A stretch of DNA of 64,000 nucleotides from Natrinema sp. SYSU A 869 (GTDB lineage Archaea > Halobacteriota > Halobacteria > Halobacteriales > Natrialbaceae): positions 992,001 through 1,056,000 of the forward strand of contig NZ_CP082249.1 in assembly GCF_019879105.1 (NCBI RefSeq), given 5' to 3'. A program made the position numbers and the translations under genes. This document shows positions 1 through 8,639 of the stretch, in pieces. The number at the start of each line of letters is the position of its first letter. The stretch's first letter is position 1. The notes under the pieces were generated by a model. That model was not told the origin of the DNA and searched no databases. It was given only the letters and a program-made list of their open reading frames with translations.

Positions 1-431
1 ACGACGGCGTCGAGCCCGACATCGGCGTCGTCGACTGTGTCACGAAACAGCGTGGCATCGGAACGATCGACGACGATCCGCGGATCAAGTACGCCTCCTC
101 GCCCGTCGACATGACCGGGATCGGCATCAAGCTCTCGGAGTTCCTCAAGGAGTTCTACGAGACCCGTGGGCTCACCGAAAATCGCGTCCTCCTTCACTCC
201 GTCTCGACGCTGTTGATGTACTCCGACCTCCAGACTGTCTTCCGGTTTCTCCACGTCTTTACGGGCCGGATTCAGAGCGCTGACGCGCTGGGCGTTTACG
301 TCATCGACTCGACGGCCCACGACGACCAGACGATGAACACGCTCAAACAGCTCTTCGATGCCGTCGTCGAACTCGAGGAGACGGCCGACGACGAAGAGTT
401 CGAGATCCGGACGGCTGGGCTGTCGACGTAG
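1..431 (+). CDS. DUF7504-like RecA-superfamily protein, C-terminal part (5' truncated)
   Basis: An open frame runs in from the window edge (codons from base 3) to the TAG at 429-431, giving about 142 residues. The internal ATG at 111 is probably not the start, because the same frame upstream encodes well-formed protein (VVDCVTKQRGIGTIDDDPRI). The text, with a strand-order stretch LLHSVSTLLMYSDLQTVFRF and the end HDDQTMNTLKQLFDAVVEL, resembles the haloarchaeal KaiC/GvpD-like RecA-superfamily proteins now called DUF7504. The Walker A part would lie outside the window. Such proteins are thought to be signalling ATPases; no specific role can be given. Family assignment is from memory of the motif text. 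Confidence 0.7.
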   Translation, partial: DGVEPDIGVVDCVTKQRGIGTIDDDPRIKYASSPVDMTGIGIKLSEFLKEFYETRGLTENRVLLHSVSTLLMYSDLQTVFRFLHVFTGRIQSADALGVYVIDSTAHDDQTMNTLKQLFDAVVELEETADDEEFEIRTAGLST

Positions 432-710
432 GCTTCTGTTGCAGCGTGCTGTATTCGACGGTGTGAGATGAGATACACTACAGCCGTCCACACTTCCACC
501 ATCGGGTGGGAAATCAAAAGGGGCCGAACGGTCGCGAGCCGAACCGACGCAAGCACGGCCGACAGGCCGCGCACAGCGAGGTGCAGGCCGCGAGCGTGAG
601 GGGGCTTTCGGGCTGGTATCACTGCGCCGATGATAGGTACCGCTACGAGATCCCGTCTGTTTGCCACCGCGACCCTGAGACGTTTAGCCCTCGAACCCGT
701 ATACTCGTGT

Positions 711-1121
711 ATGCCAGTCGAATCCACGGACGAGCTCGAGGAAATTCTCGAGTACGAGACGATCGCCGTCGTCGGCTGCTCGAGCACGCCCGGCAAGGCG
801 GCCCACGACGTGCCGAAGTACCTGCTCGATCACGGCTACGACGTAATTCCGGTCAATCCATTCGCGGATGAGATTTTCGGCCGCGACGTCTATGACTCGC
901 TGGCAGACGTCGAGGAAGAGATCGATGTCGTCTGTATCTTCCGGCCCAGCGAAGAGGTCAGCGAGATCGTCGATGCGGCCCTCGAGCGCGAGGACGTGAC
1001 AGTCATCTGGACCCAGCAGGGGATTCGCGACGACGAGGCGGCAGCCCGCGCGGAGACTGCGGGTCGAGCCGTCGTCCAAGATCGGTGTATGAAGGTCCAG
1101 CACCGGCGGCTCGTCGCCTAG
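711..1121 (+). CDS. CoA-binding (YccU-like) protein
   Basis: 136 residues. The N-terminal Rossmann fold has the nucleotide/CoA-binding loop VVGCSSTPGKAAHDVPKYL (about residues 18-36), followed by GYDVIPVNP and a second half with VCIFRPSEEVSEIVDAAL and WTQQGI, the full CoA_binding_2 family pattern and length. The family binds CoA; its cellular role is unknown. The start at 711 is chosen because MPVESTDELEEIL is the usual beginning of the fold; an upstream in-frame ATG at 630 would add 27 residues unlike the family. It converges with the cysteine synthase gene on the other strand, 53 bases away. Confidence 0.88.
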   Translation: MPVESTDELEEILEYETIAVVGCSSTPGKAAHDVPKYLLDHGYDVIPVNPFADEIFGRDVYDSLADVEEEIDVVCIFRPSEEVSEIVDAALEREDVTVIWTQQGIRDDEAAARAETAGRAVVQDRCMKVQHRRLVA

Positions 1122-1174
1122 ACGCCAATTTTTCGAACGTCCGTACGACGACCCGCGCCGACGACTGATCGAAC

Positions 1175-2155
1175 CTACGACGTCCACTCCTCGAACGAGC
1201 GGTAGATCCCCTTCGAGAGGTAGCGTTCGCTCGAGTCCGGAAAGAGCGTCACGACCGTCTCGTGGGGAACGTCGAGATCGCCGCCCTCGATCTCGCGAGC
1301 GACTCGTTTCGCGGCCACGCTCGCGGCACCCGCGCTCGAGGCGACCAGATGGCCCTCTTCGCGAGCGAGGCGTTTGAGTTCGTCGTGGGCGTTGCGATCC
1401 GGGATGGCGTCGACGTCGTCGACCAGATCGGGCTCGAACAGTTCGTTGGTCGCGGTGTCGTGGGTGCCGATCCCTTCGGTCTTGTACTCGTCTTCGGCGC
1501 GGTCCTCACCGAGAAGTTCGCCGTAGACGGACCCCTCGGGTTCGACGGCGACGATGTGGGTCTCGGGATCCTGCTCGAGGGCGTAGCGAGCGATTCCCAT
1601 GAGGGTGCCGGCGGTGCCACAGCCGGCGACGACCGCTCCCACCCGTCCGTCCAGCGCGTCGAAGATTTCGGGGGCCGTCGTCTCGTAGTGCGCCTCGGTG
1701 TTGAGCGGATTCGAGAACTGCTGTGGGACGGCTGCGTTGTCGAGTTCCGCTGCGAGCTCGTGAGCGCGGTCGATCGCACGCTCCATTCCGTCTTCCGTCG
1801 GCGTGTTGATGACCTCCCCGCCCAGTGCCGCCATCAACTGCTGTTTCTCCACGCTGAACCGCTCGGGAACGACGAAGATCGCGTCCAGTCCCAGTTGTTC
1901 GGCCGCGATTGCCAGCCCGATGCCCGTGTTGCCAGCCGTCGGCTCGATGATCGTCCCGTCCGGCGAGACGTCGCCGCGCTCGAGCATCCGCTCAAGCATG
2001 TATCGACCGATACGGTCCTTGATGCTCGCCCCGGGATTGAACGACTCGAGTTTCGCGTAGATCGGGACCGTGTTGGGACCGTCCTGGAGCCGAACGAGCG
2101 GCGTTCGACCGATCGTCTCGAGTACCGAATCCACCGGCTCCTCGTGGGTCGTCAT
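1175..2155 (-). CDS. cysK: Cysteine synthase (PLP-dependent, CysK/CysM family)
   Basis: 326 residues, normal length for the fold-type II PLP family. Visible: N-terminal TIGRTPLVRL, the PLP lysine in NPGASIKDR (K46), the substrate loop EPTAGNTGIGLA, the phosphate-binding loop GCGTAGTLMG, and the C-terminal serine motif ASSAGAAS. The reaction is replacement of the acetyl (or phosphate) group of an activated serine by sulfide to give cysteine, in the cytoplasm. CysK, CysM and cystathionine beta-synthase cannot be firmly separated by eye, but no CBS regulatory domain is present and the ETIGRTP start fits CysK/CysM. The gene stands alone, convergent with the CoA-binding gene. Confidence 0.9.
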   Translation of the reverse strand: MTTHEEPVDSVLETIGRTPLVRLQDGPNTVPIYAKLESFNPGASIKDRIGRYMLERMLERGDVSPDGTIIEPTAGNTGIGLAIAAEQLGLDAIFVVPERFSVEKQQLMAALGGEVINTPTEDGMERAIDRAHELAAELDNAAVPQQFSNPLNTEAHYETTAPEIFDALDGRVGAVVAGCGTAGTLMGIARYALEQDPETHIVAVEPEGSVYGELLGEDRAEDEYKTEGIGTHDTATNELFEPDLVDDVDAIPDRNAHDELKRLAREEGHLVASSAGAASVAAKRVAREIEGGDLDVPHETVVTLFPDSSERYLSKGIYRSFEEWTS

Positions 2156-2251
2156 CGGTTCGGCAAAAGTTGCCCGCGTTGTTAGCTTTTGTCCCGGCGG
2201 GGAATCGGGACACGGCCCTGCGTGCGGACGGCGCTCGACTCGATGGAGACG

Positions 2252-2590
2252 TTATTCGGCTGTCGTCTCCCCGGCCGCTGCGTCAGTCGTCTCGTCCTCG
2301 TTCGCCGCCGATTCGGCGTCCGCCTCGCTCTCGGCCTCGAGTTCGGCTTCGTCGATCGCGGCATCTGCCAGGATCTCCTCGCCGTCGATCCCCTGTTCTT
2401 CGGCGATCGCGAGCAAGAGCGCGCGCTGCTCAGTGAGCTGGTGGTCCATGCGCGTGACCGTATCGTGAGTTTCGTCCATTTCCTCCTCCAGTCCGGTGAT
2501 GCGCTGCTGGAGTTTCTGTACTTGCTTGTACATCGCCTCGGCCCGGTCCGAGAGGCTCTGAATCTTCTTTGCGGTACTGCCAAGTCCCAT
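2252..2590 (-). CDS. DUF5798 family coiled-coil protein
   Basis: 112 residues. Residues 1-60 are a predicted coiled coil (MGLGSTAKKIQSLSDRAEAM, then heptad-like LQQRITGLEEEMDETHDTV), and residues 75-112 are an acidic, alanine-rich tail. This matches the haloarchaeal DUF5798 family as I remember it, including the MGLGSTAKKIQ start. No function is known. It lies between cysteine synthase and hsp20 and is divergent from hsp20. Confidence 0.78.
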   Translation of the reverse strand: MGLGSTAKKIQSLSDRAEAMYKQVQKLQQRITGLEEEMDETHDTVTRMDHQLTEQRALLLAIAEEQGIDGEEILADAAIDEAELEAESEADAESAANEDETTDAAAGETTAE

Positions 2591-2763
2591 ACGTAATCAA
2601 TTTGTCGACGTACTAATGGGCCTTTTCCTCCGATGGACATGCCGCGTGCTCGACCCGTGACAGTCCTCCCAACTGGTCAGACTTGTTTGCCAAATACTCG
2701 CATGATTCGACAGATTTATTACGAACCGTGGACAATCTCCTACTGAACTCGAGGTGATCAGCT

Positions 2764-3132
2764 ATGGTGCGAGCAAGCCCACCTAGCACTTGGATGCAAG
2801 GCCTCGACCTCCCGTCCCAACTATTCGGAGACACCGGAGGCAGCGACTACGAACTGTATGAGGAGGACGACGAGTTCGTCCTCACGATCGACATGCCGGG
2901 CTTCGAGACCGACGAAATCGAGCTGGCATGGGACGACGGTGTCCTGAACGTCGCCGCCGAACACACCGACGAAAGTCGCGGACGCAAGAAGACGTACCAC
3001 CGTCGATTCCGCTTCCCCAAGACGGTTGACGACGAGGAAATCGCTGCCGAGTACACCAACGGCGTGCTCGAAGTCCGGCTGCCCACGGCCGAGTCGACTG
3101 CCCATGGCAAGGAGATCCCACTCGGGGGCTAA
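2764..3132 (+). CDS. hsp20: Hsp20/alpha-crystallin small heat-shock protein
   Basis: 122 residues. The alpha-crystallin domain covers about residues 28-115: YELYEEDDEFVLTIDMPGF, DDGVLNVAAEH, RRFRFPKTVDDEEIAAEYTN, and the diagnostic GVLEVRLP near the end. It acts as an ATP-independent holdase for unfolding proteins in the cytoplasm. The C-terminal I-x-I-type tail is weak (KEIPLGG). The ATG at 2764 follows GAGGTGAT, a good ribosome-binding site. An AT-rich TTTATTA at 2714-2720 lies about 45 bases upstream and may be the TATA box. Cdc48 follows about 216 bases downstream, but is probably transcribed separately. Confidence 0.93.
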   Translation: MVRASPPSTWMQGLDLPSQLFGDTGGSDYELYEEDDEFVLTIDMPGFETDEIELAWDDGVLNVAAEHTDESRGRKKTYHRRFRFPKTVDDEEIAAEYTNGVLEVRLPTAESTAHGKEIPLGG

Positions 3133-3348
3133 TCGCCACCTGACTCGGCGGTCGCGACGTCCTGGCTCCGTCCTATCACCGCAGACGAACCGCTCCCCGG
3201 CTCCGCTCGGTGAACTACCTCCCCGTCGACGCAATTAACGGTTCGCGCGCGTCGACCGGTCGGTCCCTGTCCTGACTTCGTCGTTCACACGGTCGCTCGC
3301 GTCGGCGAGGGAATTCCAGACGACCGTTACGAAATCCAACATAAGACC

Positions 3349-5616
3349 ATGCGACTCCGAGTGAAACCGCTCAAACGGAAGGACGCAGGCAGCGATCTGG
3401 CCGCGATCGATCGCGAAACGATGGCCGAACTCGGTGTCTCGAGCGGCGAGTTCGTCGCGATCGAGGGTCCAGACGGTCGCGTCGTCGCGCGCGTCTGGCC
3501 GGGCCGCAGCGAGGACACCGGTCGGGGAATCGTCCGCATCGACGGCCAGCTCCGGCAGGCCGCCGGCGTTCGGATCGACGACGCGGTCGACGTCGAGGCG
3601 GCCGACGTCGAACCCGCCGAGCGAGTCACGCTCGCACTGCCGGAGAACGTCCGCATTCAGGGTGACGTCGGTTCCTACCTCAAGGACAAGCTCTCCGAAC
3701 GGGCCGTCAGCCCCGGCGATACGTTCTCACTGTCGCTCGGCTTCGGCCTCCTCTCGACGCGCTCCGGCCGGCGGCTGCCGGTCACCGTCATCGATACCGA
3801 ACCGAGCGGCTCCGTCATCGTCGGCGGCGACACCGATGTCGAGGTGACCGAACGCGGCGGCGAAGAGCTCTCGGTCGAAGCGACCGGCCCGCTCGAGGGC
3901 GAGGGAGACGCCGACGGCCAGCCGCCGGACGTCACCTACGAGGATGTCGGCGGCTTAGACGACGAACTCGAGCAGGTCCGCGAGATGATCGAACTGCCGA
4001 TGCGCCATCCCGAACTCTTCAGAGCGCTCGGCATCGAGCCGCCGAAGGGTGTCCTGCTCCACGGCCCGCCGGGCACCGGCAAGACGCTGATCGCCCGCGC
4101 GGTGGCCAACGAGATCGACGCTCACTTCCAGACGATCTCCGGGCCGGAGATCATGTCGAAGTACTACGGCGAGAGCGAAGAGCAGCTCCGCGAGGTGTTC
4201 GAGGAAGCGGCCGAAAACGAGCCATCGATCGTCTTCATCGACGAACTCGACTCCATCGCACCCAAGCGCGAGGATGTCCAGGGCGACGTCGAGCGCCGCG
4301 TCGTCGCCCAGCTCCTCTCGCTGATGGACGGCTTAGAGCAGCGCGGCGAGATCACCGTCATCGGGACGACCAACCGCGTCGACGCCATCGATCCTGCCTT
4401 GCGCCGTCCTGGCCGATTCGACCGCGAGATCGAGATCGGCGTCCCCGACGCCGCGGGCCGCGAGGAGATCCTGCAGATCCACACCCGCGGCATGCCGCTG
4501 GCCGAGGACGTCGACCTCGAGCGCTACGCCGAGAACACCCACGGCTTCGTCGGGGCCGACCTCGAGAACCTCGCGAAGGAGGCCGCGATGACCGCCATGC
4601 GGCGAGTGCGGCCCGAGCTCGACCTCGACGAAGACGAGATCGACGCCGAGGCGCTCGAGGCAATCGAGATCGGGGAGGCCGACTTCAAGAGCGCCCTTCG
4701 CGGGATCGAACCCTCCGCGATGCGCGAGGTCTTCGTCGAGGTCCCCGACATCAGCTGGGAGGACGTCGGCGGCCTCGAGGACGCCAAGGAACGCCTACGC
4801 GAGAGCGTCCAGTGGCCGATGGAACACGCAGACGCCTACGAGCGAGTCGCGCTCGAGCCCGCCAAGGGCATCCTGCTGCACGGGCCGCCAGGCACCGGGA
4901 AGACCCTGCTCGCGAAAGCGGTGGCCAACGAGTCCCAGTCGAACTTCATCTCGGTGAAGGGCCCTGAGCTCTTCGATAAGTACGTCGGCGAATCGGAGAA
5001 GGGCGTCCGCGAGGTCTTCAGCAAGGCCCGCGAGAACGCCCCGACGATCGTCTTCTTCGACGAGATCGACGCTATCGCGAGCGAGCGCGGCAGCGGCGTT
5101 GGCGACTCCAACGTCGGCGAGCGCGTCGTCTCCCAGCTGCTGACCGAACTCGACGGGCTCGAGGAACTCGAGGACGTCGTCGTCATCGCGGCCTCGAACC
5201 GGCCCGAACTGATCGATGATGCGCTCCTCCGGCCGGGCCGGCTCGACCGCCACGTCTCCGTCGGCGAACCCGACGAGGACGCCCGCCGCGAAATCTTCGA
5301 GATTCACACTCAGGACCGACCGCTGGCCGACGATGTCGATCTCGACGAGCTCGCGGCCAAGACGGAGAGCTACACCGGTGCGGACGTCGAGGCCGTCTGC
5401 CGCGAGGCCGCGACGATCGCCGTCCGCGAACACGTCCGCGCCGCGGCGACCGGCGAGGAGCGCGATGTCGACGAGATCGAACTGACGGCCGATCACTTCG
5501 AGCGAGCGCTCGCAGAGATTTCGCCCGAATCGGCCGCCGAGTTCGAATCCGGCCCACGGGCCGGCGACTTCGACGAGGTCTTCGAGGGTTCCGAGACCGA
5601 AACCGAGGCGGAGTAA
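3349..5616 (+). CDS. cdc48: Cdc48/VAT family AAA+ ATPase
   Basis: 755 residues, the normal archaeal Cdc48 length. The N-terminal double-psi barrel ([14 protein letters not shown] to about 180) precedes two AAA+ modules. D1 has GPPGTGKT near residue 239 and Walker [18 protein letters not shown]2 has GPPGTGKT near residue 512 and [15 protein letters not shown]. Arginine-finger regions ([17 protein letters not shown]) follow each. It unfolds and extracts substrate proteins, working with the proteasome. The acidic C-terminus ends [14 protein letters not shown]. The ATG at 3349 is supported by the conserved first residues. The 7S RNA promoter lies about 280 bases downstream. Confidence 0.96.
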   Translation: MRLRVKPLKRKDAGSDLAAIDRETMAELGVSSGEFVAIEGPDGRVVARVWPGRSEDTGRGIVRIDGQLRQAAGVRIDDAVDVEAADVEPAERVTLALPENVRIQGDVGSYLKDKLSERAVSPGDTFSLSLGFGLLSTRSGRRLPVTVIDTEPSGSVIVGGDTDVEVTERGGEELSVEATGPLEGEGDADGQPPDVTYEDVGGLDDELEQVREMIELPMRHPELFRALGIEPPKGVLLHGPPGTGKTLIARAVANEIDAHFQTISGPEIMSKYYGESEEQLREVFEEAAENEPSIVFIDELDSIAPKREDVQGDVERRVVAQLLSLMDGLEQRGEITVIGTTNRVDAIDPALRRPGRFDREIEIGVPDAAGREEILQIHTRGMPLAEDVDLERYAENTHGFVGADLENLAKEAAMTAMRRVRPELDLDEDEIDAEALEAIEIGEADFKSALRGIEPSAMREVFVEVPDISWEDVGGLEDAKERLRESVQWPMEHADAYERVALEPAKGILLHGPPGTGKTLLAKAVANESQSNFISVKGPELFDKYVGESEKGVREVFSKARENAPTIVFFDEIDAIASERGSGVGDSNVGERVVSQLLTELDGLEELEDVVVIAASNRPELIDDALLRPGRLDRHVSVGEPDEDARREIFEIHTQDRPLADDVDLDELAAKTESYTGADVEAVCREAATIAVREHVRAAATGEERDVDEIELTADHFERALAEISPESAAEFESGPRAGDFDEVFEGSETETEAE

Positions 5617-5891
5617 CCGATCGGTCCCGCCGACACGTTGCCGCTTCGCGGTCACCGTCGCCGGTTCCGTCGGCGTCGGGCCTATCAGTCCGTATCGAAC
5701 AACGAGTGAACGGAATTCGTTCCGCTCGAGGTGAGTAGAGATGGGCGACGCCAGATCTGACGCCAATTTCGACCTCAAAGCACCGGCGCAATAAGAGATC
5801 GGTCGCCGCGAACGCAGCGATGGGCTCGAGAGCGCCGTCGTTCGCTTCCTCGTTCACGCCCGACCCGTGTGCTGTCCGGCGATCCGAGAGG

Positions 5892-5906
5892 CGAAAGGTC
5901 CTTAAG
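5892..5906 (+). promoter_or_regulatory. Strong archaeal BRE/TATA promoter of the 7S RNA
   Basis: CGAAA (BRE-like, 5892-5896) followed by CCTTAAG (TATA box, about 5900-5906) sits about 25 bases before the presumed 5' end of the SRP RNA. This arrangement is typical of strong haloarchaeal stable-RNA promoters. Confidence 0.75.
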
Positions 5907-5927
5907 TCCCAGCCCCCAATAATGGGA

Positions 5928-6233
5928 TGGACTAGGTCGGGCAGTTTGGCCCTGCTCATTACCCGCGCTATGGTCATTAGCGGGGACCGAACACCGCAGG
6001 CGTCCGGTCAGACCGACCGGGGCCTCGGGAGCCAACAGAGAAGCCTCGTCCGTCGGGGACAGCGGTCCGCGATGGCCGTCCGCAGGGACGACCCATCGCG
6101 GTTAGTCGGCGACAGCCCATCAGGCGCGGAAGCGAGCAGTGGACCGCCGGACACCTGTCGCTCGACGGGTTGCGGGGTGGAGAAGGCAACCGAGATTCCC
6201 CCGATCGGAACGTCGGGCAACTGCGGCCGTCCG
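5928..6233 (+). ncRNA. ffs: Archaeal signal recognition particle 7S RNA
   Basis: About 306 nt, the usual archaeal 7S RNA size. The 5' domain begins GGACTAGGTCGGGCAGTTTG and continues with the conserved GGGGACCGAACACCGCAGGC. The SRP54-binding helix 8 is clear: AGGCGCGGAAGCGAGCAG with the GGAA tetraloop at 6128-6131 and the asymmetric GCAG loop. The 3' end (CTGCGGCCGTCC) returns to pair with the 5' end. It is the RNA scaffold of the SRP, binding SRP19 and SRP54 to target ribosomes to the membrane. The exact ends are estimated to within a few bases. The protein frames that cross it are not coding. Confidence 0.94.
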
Positions 6234-6305
6234 CATTCATACACAAGGAAACTTTGTTCTGCGCGAGCGGCAGCGCTACGCGCCTTGCTCGCTCGACAAA
6301 ATCCG

Positions 6306-6403
6306 CAAAAGAGCACTCCGCGCTCTTTTGGACTGGGCGATTCCGTCGGAATCGCTTGCAGTCGGCGCTTCGCGCCGACTGCTCGAGGGACCGAGGTCCC
6401 TCG
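6306..6403. repeat. Array of four short-loop perfect hairpins downstream of the 7S RNA
   Basis: Four separate perfect inverted repeats follow one another: 6306-6314/6322-6330 (9 bp, 7-nt loop); 6337-6344/6348-6355 (8 bp, loop GTC); 6358-6368/6372-6382 (11 bp, loop TTC); 6384-6392/6395-6403 (9 bp, very short loop). They begin about 70 bases after the 7S RNA. They could act in termination or processing, or be relics of a repeat. No gene is evident between 6234 and 6558. Confidence 0.8.
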
Positions 6404-6570
6404 CCGCTCAAGAAACGTGCTCTTCCGTAGAGTCACGCGGTTCTCACCGTTGTTCGAGCCGCGCTCTCGGCCATCGAACTCCTCGATCCTCGAGTCGTGT
6501 TCGATTCGGATCCTGTAACGCGGTTCTCCGTTTGTCAGGGGTTATATACGTTCTACCGATGCCAAAATGT

Positions 6571-6831
6571 ATGTTGGTAGGTCTGTTGCAACTCCCTCTC
6601 GGCCCGATCGAACTGACCATTTATTTCGCGGCAGTGGCGATCGTACTCAGTATCGTCGGCAGGCGGATTTACCGGGATGCGAAAGCGCGAGGGAGTAACT
6701 GGGCGTGGCAGTGGGCCGTCGGCATCGTCTTCTTATTGCTCGCTGGGCTCGGTCCCGGGGTAATTGGAGTTCTCCTCTATGTCACAGTTCGAGGAGACTA
6801 CACGAAATCGAGTCGAAATAACGAGCGGTGA
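6571..6831 (+). CDS. Small two-helix membrane protein, unknown
   Basis: 86 residues from 6571. Two hydrophobic segments, about residues 12-30 (IELTIYFAAVAIVLSIVG) and 45-70 (WQWAVGIVFLLLAGLGPGVI), are separated by a short basic loop (RRIYRDAKARGS). A TATA-like TTATATA at 6542-6548 is centred about 26 bases upstream of the ATG at 6571, so the transcript is probably leaderless from this codon; an in-frame ATG at 6559 would lie upstream of the expected transcription start. I do not recognise the family. The two-helix topology resembles phospholipase D N-terminal-like membrane proteins, but no signature is present. Confidence 0.6.
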   Translation: MLVGLLQLPLGPIELTIYFAAVAIVLSIVGRRIYRDAKARGSNWAWQWAVGIVFLLLAGLGPGVIGVLLYVTVRGDYTKSSRNNER

Positions 6832-6890
6832 GAAGACTGGCATGTAGCATGGCTACGACACGCCGTCTGGTCCTACCTCCTCCTTGCGGA

Positions 6891-7805
6891 TTATTCGGCG
6901 GGCTGTACAACGCTTTGCCCGCTCTCGAGGTTGAAACCGCCCTCGAGGGTGCGGACGGGGTAGGGGATGTCGATCCCGTCCTCGTCGAAGCGCTGTTTGA
7001 CTGCGGTGACGTACTCCCCGCGGGTTCGAACGAAGTCGGAACGGGAGGGGTTCGAGATCCAGAACCGGGACTGGAGGCCAACGTCGGAGTCGCCAAGTTC
7101 CGTCAGTCGGACCGAGGGCGCGGGGTCGTCCATGATGTCAGGGTGGCGCTCGGCTTCCTCGACGATGATCTCGGTCGCCCGTTCGATGTCGTCGTCGTAG
7201 CCGATCCCAAAGATGAACTTTAGCCGGAGTTTGTCGGCGTCAACGGGGTTCTTGAGTACGCCGTCGGTGAGTGCCGAGTTTGGCACGGTAAGCAGTTCGT
7301 TGTCGAACGTTCGCACGCGAGTTACTCGGAGACTGATGTCCTCGACGGTGCCTGAGTACGTGCCGTCGTCCCACTCGATCCAATCGCCGATGCGGAACGG
7401 CTTGTCGGTGTAGATGAAGACACCCGCGACGAAGTTCGAGATCACGTCCTGCATTGCGAGCCCGATCGCGAGCGCCCCGGCCGCCGCGATGCCGGCCATC
7501 GAGACGAGGAAGTTTCCGTAGTCGGCGAACCCGAAGGCGACCGCAACGGCACCGAACCCGATGCCGAACCGCGTCAGCATCAACAGCGGGTTCTGGGCGT
7601 GTTCGTCGATCCCGCGCGTATCGAACGTTCGCTTGACAAGCGGTAAGACGACCGCTCGGCCGACGACCCAGATCGCGACGAGCGCGATGGCGAACTTAAC
7701 TGCGCTCTCCGCGGCAGCGGCCTGCGCGACGGTGAGTCCGAACTCATCGAGGCTACGACCGATCGGACCGAGGGCTTGCAACGGGACTATCCCGCCGCCG
7801 TTCAT
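6891..7805 (-). CDS. mscS: MscS family mechanosensitive channel
   Basis: 304 residues. Membrane helices lie at about residues 30-58, 75-98 and 102-135; the last contains the glycine/alanine-rich pore helix AAGALAIGLAMQDVISNFVAG typical of MscS TM3. The cytoplasmic beta domain follows with FRIGDWIEWDDGTYSGTVED and the conserved PNSAL. It releases solutes on hypo-osmotic shock. It is the last gene of an operon with the YhbY-like gene, whose stop codon overlaps this start (7802-7805). A family member of this small size has no extra N-terminal domain. Confidence 0.92.
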   Translation of the reverse strand: MNGGGIVPLQALGPIGRSLDEFGLTVAQAAAAESAVKFAIALVAIWVVGRAVVLPLVKRTFDTRGIDEHAQNPLLMLTRFGIGFGAVAVAFGFADYGNFLVSMAGIAAAGALAIGLAMQDVISNFVAGVFIYTDKPFRIGDWIEWDDGTYSGTVEDISLRVTRVRTFDNELLTVPNSALTDGVLKNPVDADKLRLKFIFGIGYDDDIERATEIIVEEAERHPDIMDDPAPSVRLTELGDSDVGLQSRFWISNPSRSDFVRTRGEYVTAVKQRFDEDGIDIPYPVRTLEGGFNLESGQSVVQPAE

Positions 7806-8050
7806 CGATGGACGACTGCCGTATGGCCGCGCGTATCGATTAGCTCGGCATTGACGCGCTCAGCGAGGTCCGCCGCTTTCTCCTCGGTCGAACTCCCTGC
7901 ACGGGCAGCACGGAGGAATTTCACTTTCACGAGGTTCCGGCTCGAGAGTTGGTCGTCGAGTTCGTCGACGACCGAGTCGATACCGCTCTTCCCAACCCAG
8001 ACGGTGACGTCGAGATCGTGTGCTTGTTGCTTGAGTTCCTGTTTATCCAT
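7802..8050 (-). CDS. YhbY/CRM-domain RNA-binding protein
   Basis: 82 residues, one complete CRM domain: KQQAHDLDVTVWVGKSGID (the GxxG-type loop is GKSG), NLVKVKF, and the C-terminal strand ELIDTRGHTAVVHR. In bacteria YhbY binds pre-50S ribosomal particles; the archaeal protein is presumed to bind rRNA or another structured RNA. The ATG at 8050 gives the family start MDKQELKQQAHDLDV; a longer frame to 8149 adds unrelated basic residues. It lies between rnp4 and mscS on the same strand and overlaps mscS by 4 bases, so the three are probably co-transcribed. Confidence 0.85.
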   Translation of the reverse strand: MDKQELKQQAHDLDVTVWVGKSGIDSVVDELDDQLSSRNLVKVKFLRAARAGSSTEEKAADLAERVNAELIDTRGHTAVVHR

Positions 8051-8145
8051 GGACCCGAATAACGAACCAAGGCGCTTCAATCTTCCCGATTCGGAAGCTG
8101 ATTGAAGACCCGGTCGAGAACACCGAACCCGGGGCGAAACGGCAA

Positions 8146-8424
8146 TCACTCCTCATAGGGATACCGCGCGTGTGCACCGCAGTCACAGGTAATAACGACG
8201 TGGCCGTCCCGTACTCTCACACGGGCATTCTTTCCTGGGCGGAGGTATGTGTCACACCGGTCACAGGTAAACCGACGAAACTCCCGCGGCAGCGTCAGCC
8301 GGTTTCGCTCTGCGACCCGCCGGGCGAGCCGGACGTAGTATCGGGCCCGATCGTCCGAACCGTCCGCTGCCGCCGCTCGAGCAAGGCCGTGAAGTCGCTC
8401 GATCCGTTCGACAGCGACGTCCAT
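8146..8424 (-). CDS. rnp4: Ribonuclease P protein component 4 (Rpr2 family)
   Basis: 92 residues from the ATG at 8424 (MDVAVERIERLHGLARAAAA). The helical N-terminal region with RARYYVRLARRVAERNR is followed by a zinc ribbon with two cysteine pairs, FTCDRCDTYLRPG and VITCDCGAHARYP. This is the Rpr2/Rpp21 layout; with Rpp29 the protein supports the specificity domain of RNase P RNA in tRNA 5' maturation. The upstream extension of the frame (to 8520) is not family-like. The YhbY-like gene follows after about 95 bases, an arrangement common in haloarchaea. Confidence 0.9.
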   Translation of the reverse strand: MDVAVERIERLHGLARAAAADGSDDRARYYVRLARRVAERNRLTLPREFRRFTCDRCDTYLRPGKNARVRVRDGHVVITCDCGAHARYPYEE

Positions 8425-8639
8425 GCCCACCTTTTCGTCGGTCGACCTATTGATGTTGCGCTCCGACGGTGTGATGGAGTCGACCGCGTTCGCTGGAGGC
8501 TGTCTGTTAGTCAATCCCACGTCAGAATACAGTTAAGAGGACTATGCTGCTGATTGAAAAGATTCTTTACCCTGCCACGTATTCGTTTGTAATACGCAAT
8601 ATGTTATATATCAAATGAGAAGAGGTGTTACATAACGGT

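Noticed and set aside
5820-6518. Open frames of up to 232 codons across the 7S RNA
   Set aside because: They overlap a clear SRP RNA with its promoter and give Arg/Ser-rich text unlike haloarchaeal protein.
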